Shown: positions 53,501 to 62,144, counted from the stretch's first letter. The stretch: 64,000 bases of DNA from Streptomyces aureocirculatus (GCF_000720475.1 NZ_JOAP01000005.1:248001-312000), one strand, 5' to 3'. Notes: generated from the letters alone by a model not told the origin. Numbers and translations are program-made.

Positions 53501-55796
53501 GCAGGGCGCGGACTCCGCGCCCGACGCCACCCCCGACGCCGGGCAGCAGCCCACAGCCACCGTGCCCGCACCCCGCGACGGAGACCGGCCCACGGCCGTG
53601 CCCACCGGGGCGGCACCCGCACCCGTCGACGCGGCGGAGGACGGCTCCCCGTTCCCGTCCGCCCCGGCGACGACCGACCCCGACGAGCCGATGCACGCAC
53701 CTCACCCGGCCGGACCCACCGACCCCGCACACCAGGCCGGGCAGCAGCCCGTTCCGGTCCTCCTCATCGAGGACGGGTCCGAAGACCTGACCGACCCGAC
53801 CACACCCGCCGCACCGGCGGCCGCGGACGACGGCCCCAGGGCCCTGCTGCTCACCACCGACGCGGCGGACCCAGCGGTCGCGGCAGACACCACAGCCGCG
53901 AAGGACACAGCAGCCACAGCCAGCGCCGACGAGGCGATGAGCGTGGCGAGCGCGGCGGTGGAGGCAGGCGCCCTCCGCGAAGAGGGCGAGGAGCCCGATG
54001 CCGACGCACCGGAGCAGGCCGAACCCCTCACGGCCGAGCCCCTCGCCGCCGACCGCGCGGTGGAACCGCCCGCTCCGGGCTACGCCGACGCCGAGCGCGA
54101 GGCCGTCCTGCGGGTGATGCGCGAGCGCCGCGACATCCGCAACGGCTTCCGCGGCGACCCGATCCCGCACGAGGTCCTGCTCCGTGTCCTGGAGGCGGCC
54201 CACACGGCGCCCTCCGTGGGGCACTCCCAGCCGTGGGACTTCGTGGTCATCCGGTCCGCGGAGACCCGGCGCACCATGCACGAACTGGCCCAGCGCCAGC
54301 GCGAGGCGTACGCCAAGTCGCTGCCCAAGGGCCGCGCCAAGCAGTTCAAGGAACTGAAGATCGAGGCCATCCTCGACACCCCGGTGAACATCGTCGTCAC
54401 CGCCGACCCCACCCGCGGCGGCCGCCACACCCTCGGCAGGCACACCCAGCCGCAGATGGCCCCGTACTCCTCTGCGCTCGCCGTCGAGAACCTGTGGCTC
54501 GCCGCCCGCGCCGAGGGCCTCGGCGTCGGCTGGGTCAGCTTCTTCGACGAGCGCGAGATGGTGCGCGCCCTCGGCCTGCCGGAGCACCTGGAGGTCGTCG
54601 CGTATCTGTGTGTCGGGTACGTGGACGAGTTCCCGGACGAGCCGGAGCTGATGCAGGCCGGCTGGTCCAAGCGGCGCCCGCTGTCCTGGGTCGTGCACGA
54701 GGAGACGTACGGCCGTCGCGCGCTGCCCGGCGAGGAGCCGCACGACCTGCTCGCCGAGACCATCGGCAACATCCGCCCGCTGGACGCCAAGGCGCTCGGC
54801 GAGGCGTGGGAGCGGCAGAAGCGCATGACGAAGCCCGCCGGGGCGCTCGGCATGCTGGAGATCATCTCCGCGCAGCTCTCCGGCCTGTCCCGGATGTGCC
54901 CGCCCCCGATCCCGGAGCCCGCAGCGGTCGCGATCTTCGCGGGCGACCACGGCGTGCACGCCCAGGGCGTCACCTCCTGGCCCCAGGAGGTGACCGGCCA
55001 GATGGTCGCCAACTTCCTCGGTGGCGGCGCGGTCTGCAACGCCTTCGCCAACCAGGTCGGCGCCGAGGTCTGCGTCATCGACGTGGGCGTGGCCGGTGAA
55101 CTCCCCGCGACGCCCGGCCTGCTGCCGCGCAAGATCCGGCCCGGCACGGCCGACATGACGACCGGCCCCGCGCTCACCCGCGAGGAGGTGCAGGCCGCCA
55201 TCGAGGTGGGCATCGAGACCGCCCGCGACCTGGTGGCGGCGGGCAACAAGGCGCTGCTCACCGGCGAGATGGGTATCGCCAACACCACGGCGTCCGCCGC
55301 CCTGATCTCCGTATACACCGACACGGACCCCGGCGAGGTCACAGGACGTGGCACCGGCATCAACGACGAGACGCACGCCCGCAAGATCGAGGTCGTCCGC
55401 CGCGCCCTCGACCTGCACCAGCCCGACCCGGCCGACCCCATCGGCGTGCTCGCCGCCATCGGCGGCCTGGAGCACGCCGCGATGGTGGGCCTGCTCCTCG
55501 GCGGCGCCTCGCTGCGCACCCCCGTCATCCTGGACGGCGTGAGCGCGGGTGCCGCGGCCCTGGTCGCCCGCGCCATCGCCCCCGAGGTCCTCGCGGCCTG
55601 CATCGCCGGTCACCGCAGCGCGGAGCCCGGGCACGTCGCCGCCCTGAACAAGCTGGGCCTGCGTCCCCTGGTCGACCTGGACCTGCGCCTCGGCGAGGGC
55701 ACCGGCGCGCTGCTCGCCCTGCCCGTCGTGCAGAGCGCGGCCCGCGCGATGCACGAGGTCGCGACGTTCGACTCGGCGGGCGTCACCGAGAAGTAG
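50520..55796 (+). CDS. cobT: BluB-CobT fusion with giant repeat-rich N-terminal extension
   Basis: A 1758-residue protein. Residues about 1-1185 are Ala/Pro/Gly/Thr-rich, without a predicted fold, and contain several tandem repeat families. Residues about 1190-1405 are BluB (5,6-dimethylbenzimidazole synthase): RRDIRNGFRGDPIPHEVLLR and SVGHSQPWDFVVI, typical of this flavin-destroying nitroreductase-like enzyme. Residues about 1410-1755 are CobT (nicotinate-nucleotide:DMB phosphoribosyltransferase): IFAGDHGVHAQGVT, GEMGIANTT, and LRLGEGTGALLALP with its catalytic glutamate. The fusion would make DMB and activate it in one polypeptide for the lower B12 ligand. The ATG at 50520 is the first start; the extension is in frame with the enzymes throughout, so it is translated unless an internal start is used. 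Confidence 0.88.
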   Translation: MTDTGQVPGEGLPESAGRVEQPGVPAPAAYTFLDPSDNPAEDDDLLLMPGAQGAWSEAQTAQPGAAQPGAAQPGAAQPGAGQPTMAGPQVQQAEQAQHAHRAQRGQQAQGQRGPAQGAPAQAVAAAADAVQQPGAAHPNAGAAAVGRALAADAQAAGQPVSAQVGDGAEQLVGGAGQQVSGPEQPAGGAEQPVSGAGQQASGPAQPVGGFEQQVVGSEQSVGGSEPQAGVPEQQVGGAEQQVAGPERSAVGSGQSAVGQGRPAHQPGPHETSGRDSGSVDLTGVTLPGGHHTRPASHDNGTTPAAHQNPVRRPLHRGPAAPAVPDGAASPVRSLADRGPADGTPHRRPPVRHAGPPMSGPEYLDIPRDDAAVLPGPQLGEIPPQGAAAWSPQPQEPQRVPAETVVPVGAGGSPATEATPVSAGEGLVSDVSGAAAAGGGQAPEGAPAPAGGSAPVGGAVVAEAAAPADGNAAGVPAGGSGAGDASTGGSGLADAPADEPGPAAASTGGSAPADGSGPAFAPPAPGAPEASGAPAAEGAPHAPAATQDFAPAYGEQAAHAPQEPAAAVDASGAGTGTGVGPGTGPGTDAGPATGVATDTGPGLSPGTGPGPGVGTDAGPATGVATDTGSGLSPGTGPGPGVGADAGPATGVATDTGPGLSPGTGPGPGPGVGADAGPAIGVATDTGSGLSPGTGPGPGVGTDAGPATGVATDTGPGLSPGTGPGTGVGAGTGPGVVTATATGTGPATATATGPDPGVATGTSPSPDAPPTNTPEPNTPAADIPGAAGQGTVAPPSAPEPATEAVTMPTPTQASAPTPAPEGAALPHEAPAAAAGTDPAAAPETLGTPGAQGTPMPDAHPDGQAGAAARPAPQYAVAPQAPDAAQPWPAAHAAQGPHIAGAGLPDAAAAGQAHAAQAPAPLGQFVPVEGSVPTTPHLAPTPPSPMSVPPEYFTPEPEAAPRGPGAPAQQTAEADQDPAAVPANRFPGQAEAAPETGQGADSAPDATPDAGQQPTATVPAPRDGDRPTAVPTGAAPAPVDAAEDGSPFPSAPATTDPDEPMHAPHPAGPTDPAHQAGQQPVPVLLIEDGSEDLTDPTTPAAPAAADDGPRALLLTTDAADPAVAADTTAAKDTAATASADEAMSVASAAVEAGALREEGEEPDADAPEQAEPLTAEPLAADRAVEPPAPGYADAEREAVLRVMRERRDIRNGFRGDPIPHEVLLRVLEAAHTAPSVGHSQPWDFVVIRSAETRRTMHELAQRQREAYAKSLPKGRAKQFKELKIEAILDTPVNIVVTADPTRGGRHTLGRHTQPQMAPYSSALAVENLWLAARAEGLGVGWVSFFDEREMVRALGLPEHLEVVAYLCVGYVDEFPDEPELMQAGWSKRRPLSWVVHEETYGRRALPGEEPHDLLAETIGNIRPLDAKALGEAWERQKRMTKPAGALGMLEIISAQLSGLSRMCPPPIPEPAAVAIFAGDHGVHAQGVTSWPQEVTGQMVANFLGGGAVCNAFANQVGAEVCVIDVGVAGELPATPGLLPRKIRPGTADMTTGPALTREEVQAAIEVGIETARDLVAAGNKALLTGEMGIANTTASAALISVYTDTDPGEVTGRGTGINDETHARKIEVVRRALDLHQPDPADPIGVLAAIGGLEHAAMVGLLLGGASLRTPVILDGVSAGAAALVARAIAPEVLAACIAGHRSAEPGHVAALNKLGLRPLVDLDLRLGEGTGALLALPVVQSAARAMHEVATFDSAGVTEK
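52275..52700. repeat. five tandem 84/90-bp repeats in the bluB-cobT extension
   Basis: Units begin at 52275, 52359, 52443, 52533 and 52617 (84, 84, 90, 84, 84 bp). Each encodes a 28-30-residue unit like DAGPATGVATDTGPGLSPGT. Further short repeats occur at 50700-50760 (15-bp unit, GAAQP) and about 51027-51290 (8-residue Gln/Gly-rich units). Confidence 0.9.
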
Positions 55797-55807
55797 TCCC
55801 TCGGCGC

Positions 55808-55853
55808 GGCGGGAGTGGGTCCTGTGCTCCGTAGCACCGGACCCACTCCCGCC
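55808..55853. terminator. terminator between bluB-cobT and cobA
   Basis: GGCGGGAGTGGGTCC pairs exactly with 55839-55853, with an inner GTGCT/AGCAC stem in the loop. A TACGCT -10 (55855-55860) follows immediately, likely for cobA. Confidence 0.7.
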
Positions 55854-55944
55854 CTACGCTGGAGCGACCTCTAAAATCCGCACGTCAGGGCCGCTCCAGA
55901 GCCGTAGCGCCCATCGCCCCGCGCCGACGAGGAGCCGTACCGTC

Positions 55945-57202
55945 ATGGCCGAACACCCCGCCTACCCCGTAGGCCTCCGTCTCGCCGGCCGCCGTGTCGT
56001 CGTCCTCGGCGGCGGCCAGGTCGCCCAGCGCCGCCTCCCGGCGCTCATCGCCGCGGGCGCCGACATCCTCCTCGTGTCCCCGTCAGCCACACCGTCCGTG
56101 GAGGCGATGGCCGACGCGGGCGAGATCACCTGGGAGCGGCGCCGCTACGCCGACGGCGACCTCGCCGACACCTGGTACGCCCTGGTCGCCACCAGCGACC
56201 ACGCCGCGAACGAGGCGGCATCCGCGGAGGCGGAGCGGTCCCGCGTGTGGTGCGTACGCTCCGACGACGCCGACGCGGCGACGGCCTGGACGCCCGCCAC
56301 CGGCCGCAGCGAGGGCGTCACCGTGGCGGTACTCACCGCCGAGGCCAAGGACCGCGACCCCCGCCGCACCGCCGCCATCCGCGACGCCCTGGTGGAGGGG
56401 CTGCGCGACGGCAGCCTGGTGGCACCGCACCACCGCACCCGCACCCCCGGCGTCGCCCTCGTCGGCGGCGGCCCCGGCGACCCGGACCTGATCACGGTCC
56501 GCGGGCGCAGGCTGCTCGCCGAGGCCGATGTGGTCATCGCCGACCGGCTCGGCCCGCGCGACCTCCTCGACGAACTCCCGCCGCACGTCGAGGTGATCGA
56601 CGCGGCGAAGATCCCCTACGGCCGCTTCATGGCCCAGGAGGCCATCAACAACGCGCTGATCGAGCACGCCAAGCAGGGCAAGGCCGTGGTCCGCCTCAAG
56701 GGCGGCGACCCCTTCGTCTACGGCCGCGGCATGGAAGAGGTGCAGGCCCTGGCCGACGCGGGCATCGCGTGCACGGTGGTGCCCGGCATCTCCAGCTCGA
56801 TCTCGGTACCGGGCGCCGCCGGTATCCCGGTGACGCACCGGGGCGTGGCGCACGAGTTCACCGTGGTCAGCGGGCACGTCGCGCCCGACGACGAGCGTTC
56901 CCTGGTCGACTGGAAGGCGCTCGCCCAACTGCGCGGCACGCTGGTGATCCTGATGGGCGTGGACAAGATCGGCCGCATCGCCGAGGCCCTGATCGCCCAC
57001 GGCAAGCCCGCCGACACCCCGCTGGCCCTCGTCCAGGAAGGCACGACGGCCGCCCAGCGCCGCGTGGACGCGACCCTCGGGACGGTCGCCGAAGCGGTAC
57101 GGACCCACGAGGTGAAGCCCCCGGCGGTCATCGTGATCGGCTCGGTGGCCGCGATGACCCCCCCCCCCCCCCCCCGCCCACCCCGCCCCCCCCCCCCCCC
57201 CC
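55945..57202 (+). CDS. cobA: Met8-CobA fusion: precorrin-2 dehydrogenase-like + uroporphyrinogen-III C-methyltransferase (3' end unresolved)
   Basis: The N-terminal 150 residues are a Met8/CysG-like NAD domain (VVVLGGGQVAQRRLPALIAA, YALVATSDHAANEAA). From about residue 170 comes the SUMT domain: ALVGGGPGDPDLITVRGRRL, RLKGGDPFVYGRGMEE, PGISSSISVPGAAGIPVTHR. It makes precorrin-2 for B12 and siroheme. The domain ends at about residue 405 (IVIGSVAAM) and then meets a poly-C tract at 57158-57202. No normal stop is present: the frame reads on to 58737 through sequence belonging to the next gene in another frame. I end the feature at the tract because the true C-terminus cannot be read from this sequence. 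Confidence 0.75.
57158..57202. repeat. poly-C tract (18 C, short interruption, 17 C)
   Basis: Forty-two of 45 bases are C, in runs of 18 (57158-57175) and 17 (57186-57202) separated by GCCCACCCCG. It destroys both the cobA stop and the start of the TrmH gene, so it is either a sequencing/assembly artefact or a real slippage-prone tract. Confidence 0.95.
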
Positions 57203-58018
57203 GCCGATCTCCTCACCATCGACGATCCCGACGATCCGCGCCTGAGCGACTACACGGGCCTGACCGACGTCGAGCTGCGCCGCAAGCGCGAGCCCGCCGA
57301 GGGCCTGTTCATCGCCGAGGGCGAGAAGGTGATCAGGCGCGCCAGGCTCGCGGGCTACGAGATGCGCTCGATGCTGCTCTCCGCGAAGTGGGTCGACGCC
57401 ATGCGGGACGTCATCGACGAGGTCCCGGCACCGGTCTACGCCGTCAGCCCCGCCCTCGCCGAGCGGGTCACCGGCTACCACGTGCACCGCGGCGCCCTCG
57501 CCTCGATGCAGCGCAAGCCGCTGCCCACGGCCGACGAGATCCTCCGGCGGCACCGCCGCGTCGTGGTCATGGAGGCGGTCAACGACCACACCAACATCGG
57601 TGCGATCTTCCGCTCCGCCGCCGCCCTCGGCATGGACGCGGTGCTGCTCTCGCCGGACTGCGCGGACCCGCTCTACCGCCGGTCGGTGAAGGTCTCCATG
57701 GGCGCGGTCTTCTCCGTGCCCTACGCGCGCCTGGACTCCTGGCCGCGAGGCCTCGACGGGGTCAGGGAGGCCGGCTTCAACCTGCTGGCCCTCACCCCCG
57801 ACGAGAAGGCCAAGACCCTCGACGAGACGGCTCCCCACCGCATGGACCGTGTCGCCCTGATGCTCGGCGCCGAGGGCGAGGGACTGTCCACGCAGGCCCT
57901 CGTCGCGGCCGACGAGTGGGTCCGCATCCCGATGGCACATGGCGTGGACTCGCTCAACGTGGGCGCCGCGGCAGCGGTCGCGTTCTACGCGGTGGCGACG
58001 GGCCGTCCGCAGACCTGA
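57203..58018 (+). CDS. TrmH/SpoU-family RNA 2'-O-methyltransferase (start codon lost in poly-C tract)
   Basis: The conserved protein begins at ADLLTIDDPDDPRLSDYTGL (57203) and continues with the family substrate-binding domain, then the SPOUT knot: NDHTNIGAIFRSAAALGMDA, ALMLGAEGEGLS and IPMAHGVDSLNVGAAAAVAF, the three TrmH motifs. It should methylate the 2'-OH of rRNA or tRNA. No ATG, GTG or TTG lies in frame between a stop at 57155 and the GTG at 57329, which would remove 42 conserved residues. The true start was probably within the tract. It may be cotranscribed with cobA. Confidence 0.8.
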   Translation, partial: ADLLTIDDPDDPRLSDYTGLTDVELRRKREPAEGLFIAEGEKVIRRARLAGYEMRSMLLSAKWVDAMRDVIDEVPAPVYAVSPALAERVTGYHVHRGALASMQRKPLPTADEILRRHRRVVVMEAVNDHTNIGAIFRSAAALGMDAVLLSPDCADPLYRRSVKVSMGAVFSVPYARLDSWPRGLDGVREAGFNLLALTPDEKAKTLDETAPHRMDRVALMLGAEGEGLSTQALVAADEWVRIPMAHGVDSLNVGAAAAVAFYAVATGRPQT

Positions 58019-58075
58019 GCGCGGGTTTCCGTACGCGAGTACGAGAAAAGGGCGCCGCTCCTCCGGTACGGAGCC

Positions 58076-59569
58076 TCAGCCGCGGGGCGTACCGGTTCCG
58101 GGCAGCTCCGTCCCGTCGCCCACCTGGCCCTGACCGACGACCCGTACGGCGTCCTGCCCGGCCCCGAGCCCCCGCGCGGGCCCCTGGCACCCCTGAGCGG
58201 CGGCGATCCCGAGGGCGACGAGCAGGGTCACGACGACGAACACGAAAAGGCGCTGCCGCAGCAGCCGGGGGTTGGCGGGCCGCCGCCCCGTGCCCGTGGT
58301 GCGCGGGCCGCCCTTGCGCCCAGCGCCGCTGCGGGGCGCGGGCCTGCCGCCCGGGCGCGAGCCGTCGCGCGGGGCGCCCGACCGCGCACCGGCCTGCGAA
58401 CCACCGGTCCGGGGCCCGCCACCGGTACGGGATCCGCCGGTGCGCGAGCCCCCTGTTCGCGAGCCACCCGTGCGTGAGCCCCCCGTACGGGGGTCCCCGC
58501 CGCGTGAGTCTCCGTCACGCGCCTCTCCCGTACGGGAGTCTCCGGTACGTGGATTTCCCGTACGAGGGTCCCCGTTCCGGGAGGAGCCGGTGCGGGAGGG
58601 CCCGGTGCGCGGCGGGGGGGTGCCGGGGGCCGTGCGCCGTTGCGTGCGCTGGTCCTCGTATGTGTCGTACCCCTCCGCGAGGCGGCCCGTGGGGCGGTCC
58701 TGGTCGTTGCGGGGCGCGGGCGGCCGTACGTCGCTGAGGCCCTGGGCCTCGCGGGCCGCGATCTCCTTGAGCCGCAGCGACAGTTGCAGCGTGCTGGGAC
58801 GTTCCTCCGGGTCCTTGGCGAGACAGGCGCGAAGGAGCGGGGCGAGAGCGTCCGGCACGCTCTGCAACTGGGCCTCCTCGTGCACGACGCGGTACAGCAT
58901 CACTTCGGAACTGCCGTGCCCGAAGGGCGAGTCGGCCATGGACGTGTACGCGAGCGTGGCACCGAGCGCGAACACGTCGGTGGCGGGGGTGACGGCGGCC
59001 CCGCGCACCTGCTCGGGCGCGAGGAAGCCCGGGGAGCCGACGGCCGTGCCCACATGGGTCAGGGTCGAGGCGCCGGTGGCCCAGGCGATGCCGAAGTCGA
59101 TGATCCGCGGCCCCTTGGGGGACAGCAGGATGTTCGAGGGCTTGAGGTCACGGTGGACGACGCCCGCCTCGTGCACCGCGACGAGCCCCTCGGAGAGCGC
59201 GGCACCGATGACGGCGACCTCGGCCGCGGACAGCGGACCCTCGGCGGCGACCTTGTCGTGCAGTGAGGGCCCCGGCACGTACTGGGTGGCGAACCAGGGC
59301 CGGTCCGCCTCCAGGTCCGCGGCGACGAGCCGGGCCGTGCAGCCGCCCCGGATGCGCCGGGCCGCCGACACCTCACGGGCGAAGCGCGAGCGGAACTCCT
59401 GGTCCTCGGCGAGGTCCGGTCTGATCACCTTCAGGGCGACGCGCTGACCGCGGCGGTCGGAGCCCAGATAGACCACGCCCATACCGCCGGCGCCCAGCCG
59501 CCTGTGCAGCCTGAACGAGCCGACGACACGCGGGTCCTCGCGCCTCAGGCGCATCATCGCCATGTTCAT
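58076..59569 (-). CDS. membrane-anchored Ser/Thr protein kinase
   Basis: A 497-residue Hanks-type kinase. The Gly-rich loop is LGAGGMGVVYLG, ATP lysine K47 is in VALKVI, the catalytic loop is GVVHRDLKPSNILL (D141), and DFG is at 158-160. Residues about 300-440 are a basic, low-complexity linker with repeated RTGGS units (15-bp DNA repeats). One TM helix (LFVFVVVTLLVALGIAAA) precedes a short outside tail without PASTA repeats. I used the ATG at 59569; a GTG at 59599 would add 10 residues. Confidence 0.9.
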   Translation of the reverse strand: MNMAMMRLRREDPRVVGSFRLHRRLGAGGMGVVYLGSDRRGQRVALKVIRPDLAEDQEFRSRFAREVSAARRIRGGCTARLVAADLEADRPWFATQYVPGPSLHDKVAAEGPLSAAEVAVIGAALSEGLVAVHEAGVVHRDLKPSNILLSPKGPRIIDFGIAWATGASTLTHVGTAVGSPGFLAPEQVRGAAVTPATDVFALGATLAYTSMADSPFGHGSSEVMLYRVVHEEAQLQSVPDALAPLLRACLAKDPEERPSTLQLSLRLKEIAAREAQGLSDVRPPAPRNDQDRPTGRLAEGYDTYEDQRTQRRTAPGTPPPRTGPSRTGSSRNGDPRTGNPRTGDSRTGEARDGDSRGGDPRTGGSRTGGSRTGGSRTGGSRTGGGPRTGGSQAGARSGAPRDGSRPGGRPAPRSGAGRKGGPRTTGTGRRPANPRLLRQRLFVFVVVTLLVALGIAAAQGCQGPARGLGAGQDAVRVVGQGQVGDGTELPGTGTPRG

Positions 59570-59765
59570 CCCCGCTGCCCGGTCCGTCTGACGAGCCACA
59601 GCTTACGTTTCCGCGGCCGGGCACGTGCAGAGGCCGCGCCCTCGCGGGCCGACGGATTGTCAGTGCCGGGTGGGAAACTCGAAGAGTGGTCAGGAGCCGC
59701 GGAACACGGGGCGTTTCCCGGCTTCCGGCCCGTCAACCGCCCGTCGCTGAAGGGGGTTTGATCGC

Positions 59766-60032
59766 GTGAAGGGTGACCGCGTGGAGATAGTGGTGGACGC
59801 CGGGGACACGACACGTACGTACGAAGTGGTGGCGAGCCGGGCCGGCCGCCGGGTCGAGACGGCCGTCCGCAGGGGAGTGGTGGAAGTGAGCGAAGTCACC
59901 CGCAGCGGCTCCGTGGTCCGCACGGCACGGTTCATGTCGACCCGGGTCCTTGCTCTGGTGGAGCAGCCCGTCCCTCGTGAGGACAGCTCCGAGCGGTCGG
60001 GACGTCCCCTCCGGGAAGACCCCGAGGCCTAG
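59766..60032 (+). CDS. small conserved actinobacterial protein
   Basis: An 88-residue protein (VEIVVDAGDTTRTYEVVASR, then VEVSEVTRSG). I recall closely similar Streptomyces proteins of unknown function. It is predicted soluble, beta-rich, with a charged C-terminal tail. AGGGGG lies 9 bases before the GTG. It is divergent from the kinase gene. Confidence 0.7.
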   Translation: MKGDRVEIVVDAGDTTRTYEVVASRAGRRVETAVRRGVVEVSEVTRSGSVVRTARFMSTRVLALVEQPVPREDSSERSGRPLREDPEA

Positions 60033-60274
60033 GCCCTCGTCTCCACCCACGGGAGTACTTGTGTGACGAGCGGTCATCCTCCGGGAGGCCAGCCAATGGG
60101 TACGAGGGCATGACGACCTCCGGCCACGATCGGCCTAAGTTTGAGGTCAAGCGGCGGGTGCAGCACTCGTCCCCCGAGGTCAGCACTCGCCGCTACCCGC
60201 ATTCCACGGTGCGCGCACAGCACCACCGCACCGATCCAACGCAGTACGCGACAAGGTCAGGAAGGGAGCGAACC

Positions 60275-60478
60275 ATGGCGGACACCGCGCCGCGGACGAT
60301 GATCCGCACACAGGGACGAAAGCTCTCCACCCTGGGCGTCCGGCCGTCCGGAACGCGCCACCCCCTGGTGGCCACGCTCATGGTCCTCCCCCTGGCAGCC
60401 CTGCTCACGGTCGCCTTCGGCGGCTGGGAGGCAGTGGTCACACAAGCGTCGTCCGTGGGCGTGATGCTGGGGCGCTGA
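60275..60478 (+). CDS. single-TM small membrane protein
   Basis: A 67-residue protein with one TM segment (LVATLMVLPLAALLTVAFGG, about residues 31-50) and no recognised family. AGGGAG precedes the ATG by 7 bases. The 242 bp before it have no gene I can support. It ends about 90 bp before a terminator. Confidence 0.6.
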   Translation: MADTAPRTMIRTQGRKLSTLGVRPSGTRHPLVATLMVLPLAALLTVAFGGWEAVVTQASSVGVMLGR

Positions 60479-60566
60479 GCGGCGCCCCGGGCCCGGAAGA
60501 GCGGTCCGGGCGGGGACATCCGGCCATGAAACCCCGTGGGGACGGGGGTGCGGCGGACGGCACGAC

Positions 60567-60604
60567 AGCCCGCGTAGCTGGGGAGCTGCGCGGGCTGTTT
60601 CTTT
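60567..60604 (+). terminator. rho-independent terminator
   Basis: AGCCCGCGTAGCT / AGCTGCGCGGGCT stem (one G-T pair), loop GGGG, followed by GTTTCTTT. This is one of the few in the window with a T-tract. Confidence 0.85.
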
Positions 60605-60711
60605 GTCCTGTACCCGGCCGTGGGTGGGGCCGGTTTCCCGCTGTGGGCCGGGACGGCCCGCGCGACCCCGTACGCTCAGCGCACACTCCGAGCACTCCGG
60701 GATCGATCCAC

Positions 60712-61737
60712 GTGACCACCCTCACCCCCGCCCTGACCGCACAGGCCAGACTCAGGGCACGCCACAGCGAGGGCTGCGCCTGCAGCGAACCGCACGCCGT
60801 CCTGGCCGACCGCACCGACGCCACGGTCGTCCGGCACGCCCAGGTGGTGGCGAAGGCGCACGCGCCCGGCACACCCGAGTCCGCCCTGACGGCACGCCTC
60901 GCGGCAGCCGCACACCCCGGCCTCGCGGACACCCTCCTCGCCCCGCTGTCCGCACGGCCGACCCGCCTGCACGACCGCCTGGTCACGTTCTGGCCGTACG
61001 GTGTCCCGGTCGACCGGGACGACCCGTACGGCCCGGACACTGTTCCTTGGGAGGCGGCAGCCACCCTCCTGGCCCGACTGCACCGCGCCCCGCTCGCCCG
61101 GCTCCCCAAGGCGCTGCCGCCGATGCGGGGCCCGGAGAAGGCGGCCCGCGCCGTGGCCAGGCTGCGGGCGGCCGCCCCGCACCCCGCCGCGTCCCCGGTG
61201 GAGCGCGCCTGGGCGGTGCTGCCCGCCTGGGCCCGCGACGAGGCGCCCTGCCCCGGACGGCCGTTCCTGTGCCACGGGGACCTGCACCTGGGCCAGCTCG
61301 TGCGCACGCCGCCGGACCCCCGCCTCGGCCACCTCGTCCACCCGCACACGGAACCGCGACCGGGCTACCCCGGCTCCGCGCCCGCCGACCACTGGCGGCT
61401 CATCGACATCGACGACCTCGGCACCGGCGACCCGGCCTGGGACCTGGCCCGCCCCGCGGCCTGGTACGCCTGCGGGCTGCTCCTGCCTGAGGAGTGGACA
61501 CGGTTCCTGAACGCCTACCGCGCGGCGGGCGGCCCGGCCGTGCCCGCGGACGGCGCGGACCCCTGGCTGGTCCTCGACGTCCCGGCCCGCGCGCTGACCG
61601 TGCAGACCGCGGCCCTCGCGATAGCCAAGGCGGTGGCCGCGGAGCGGGCCCTCGACGAGGTCGAGGAGACGTTCGTGGACGCCTGCCGCCGGATGGCCGC
61701 CGTCCCGCCCGACTTGGCGCCGACCTGCACGAAGTAG
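60712..61737 (+). CDS. aminoglycoside phosphotransferase-like kinase
   Basis: A 341-residue APH-fold protein. The catalytic segment is FLCHGDLHLGQLV and the metal-binding DID is in RLIDIDDLGTGDPAWDLAR. The substrate is unknown; most chromosomal members act on small metabolites rather than antibiotics. The GTG at 60712 lacks a strong ribosome binding site. TACGCT (60671-60676) could be its -10. It precedes the zinc-finger gene. Confidence 0.8.
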   Translation: MTTLTPALTAQARLRARHSEGCACSEPHAVLADRTDATVVRHAQVVAKAHAPGTPESALTARLAAAAHPGLADTLLAPLSARPTRLHDRLVTFWPYGVPVDRDDPYGPDTVPWEAAATLLARLHRAPLARLPKALPPMRGPEKAARAVARLRAAAPHPAASPVERAWAVLPAWARDEAPCPGRPFLCHGDLHLGQLVRTPPDPRLGHLVHPHTEPRPGYPGSAPADHWRLIDIDDLGTGDPAWDLARPAAWYACGLLLPEEWTRFLNAYRAAGGPAVPADGADPWLVLDVPARALTVQTAALAIAKAVAAERALDEVEETFVDACRRMAAVPPDLAPTCTK

Positions 61738-61806
61738 GGTGCACTGCACCGTAGCCGGGCAGATATCCGGCGAAGCAGTCACCACCGTCGAGGAGTTGAG
61801 CCGACC

Positions 61807-62115
61807 TTGCAGTGCCCCAAGTGTCACGCACCGATGCACACGTACAACCGCAATGGCGTCCAGATCGAGCAGTGCGGCGGCTGCCGCGGAGTATTCCTCG
61901 ACTACGGTGAGCTCGAAGCCCTGACCCGCCTGGAGAGCCAGTGGAGCGGGCACCAGGCCCCACCGGCACCGCCGGCCGCTCCGGCCTATCCGGCGGCGCC
62001 CGCGCCCGCGTGGGGCGCCCCGCACACCGGCCACCACCAGGATCAGCACGGCCACCACGGTCACCACGGCCACAAGCGGCACAAGAGCTTCGGGCACATG
62101 CTCTTCTCCTCCTGA
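61807..62115 (+). CDS. zinc-ribbon protein with His-rich tail (TFIIB-type zinc finger)
   Basis: A 102-residue protein. The N-terminal ribbon is MQCPKCHAPM plus EQCGGCRGVFLDYGELEAL, typical of zf-TFIIB proteins. The remainder is Ala/Pro-rich and then His-rich (HHQDQHGHHGHHGHKRHK), suggesting additional metal binding. The TTG start is supported by GAGGAG about 11 bases upstream. Confidence 0.8.
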   Translation: MQCPKCHAPMHTYNRNGVQIEQCGGCRGVFLDYGELEALTRLESQWSGHQAPPAPPAAPAYPAAPAPAWGAPHTGHHQDQHGHHGHHGHKRHKSFGHMLFSS

Positions 62116-62144
62116 CCGGCCGGGCGCCCCGACCGGTACGCACG

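Noticed and set aside
50496-55754. Open frame of 1752 codons opposite the bluB-cobT gene
   Set aside because: Low-complexity shadow; the plus strand has BluB and CobT active-site motifs in the same region.
57203-58737. 930-residue cobA product reading through the poly-C tract
   Set aside because: Residues after the tract are Arg/Gly/Pro-rich shadow of the TrmH gene in a different frame; the extension is an effect of the tract.
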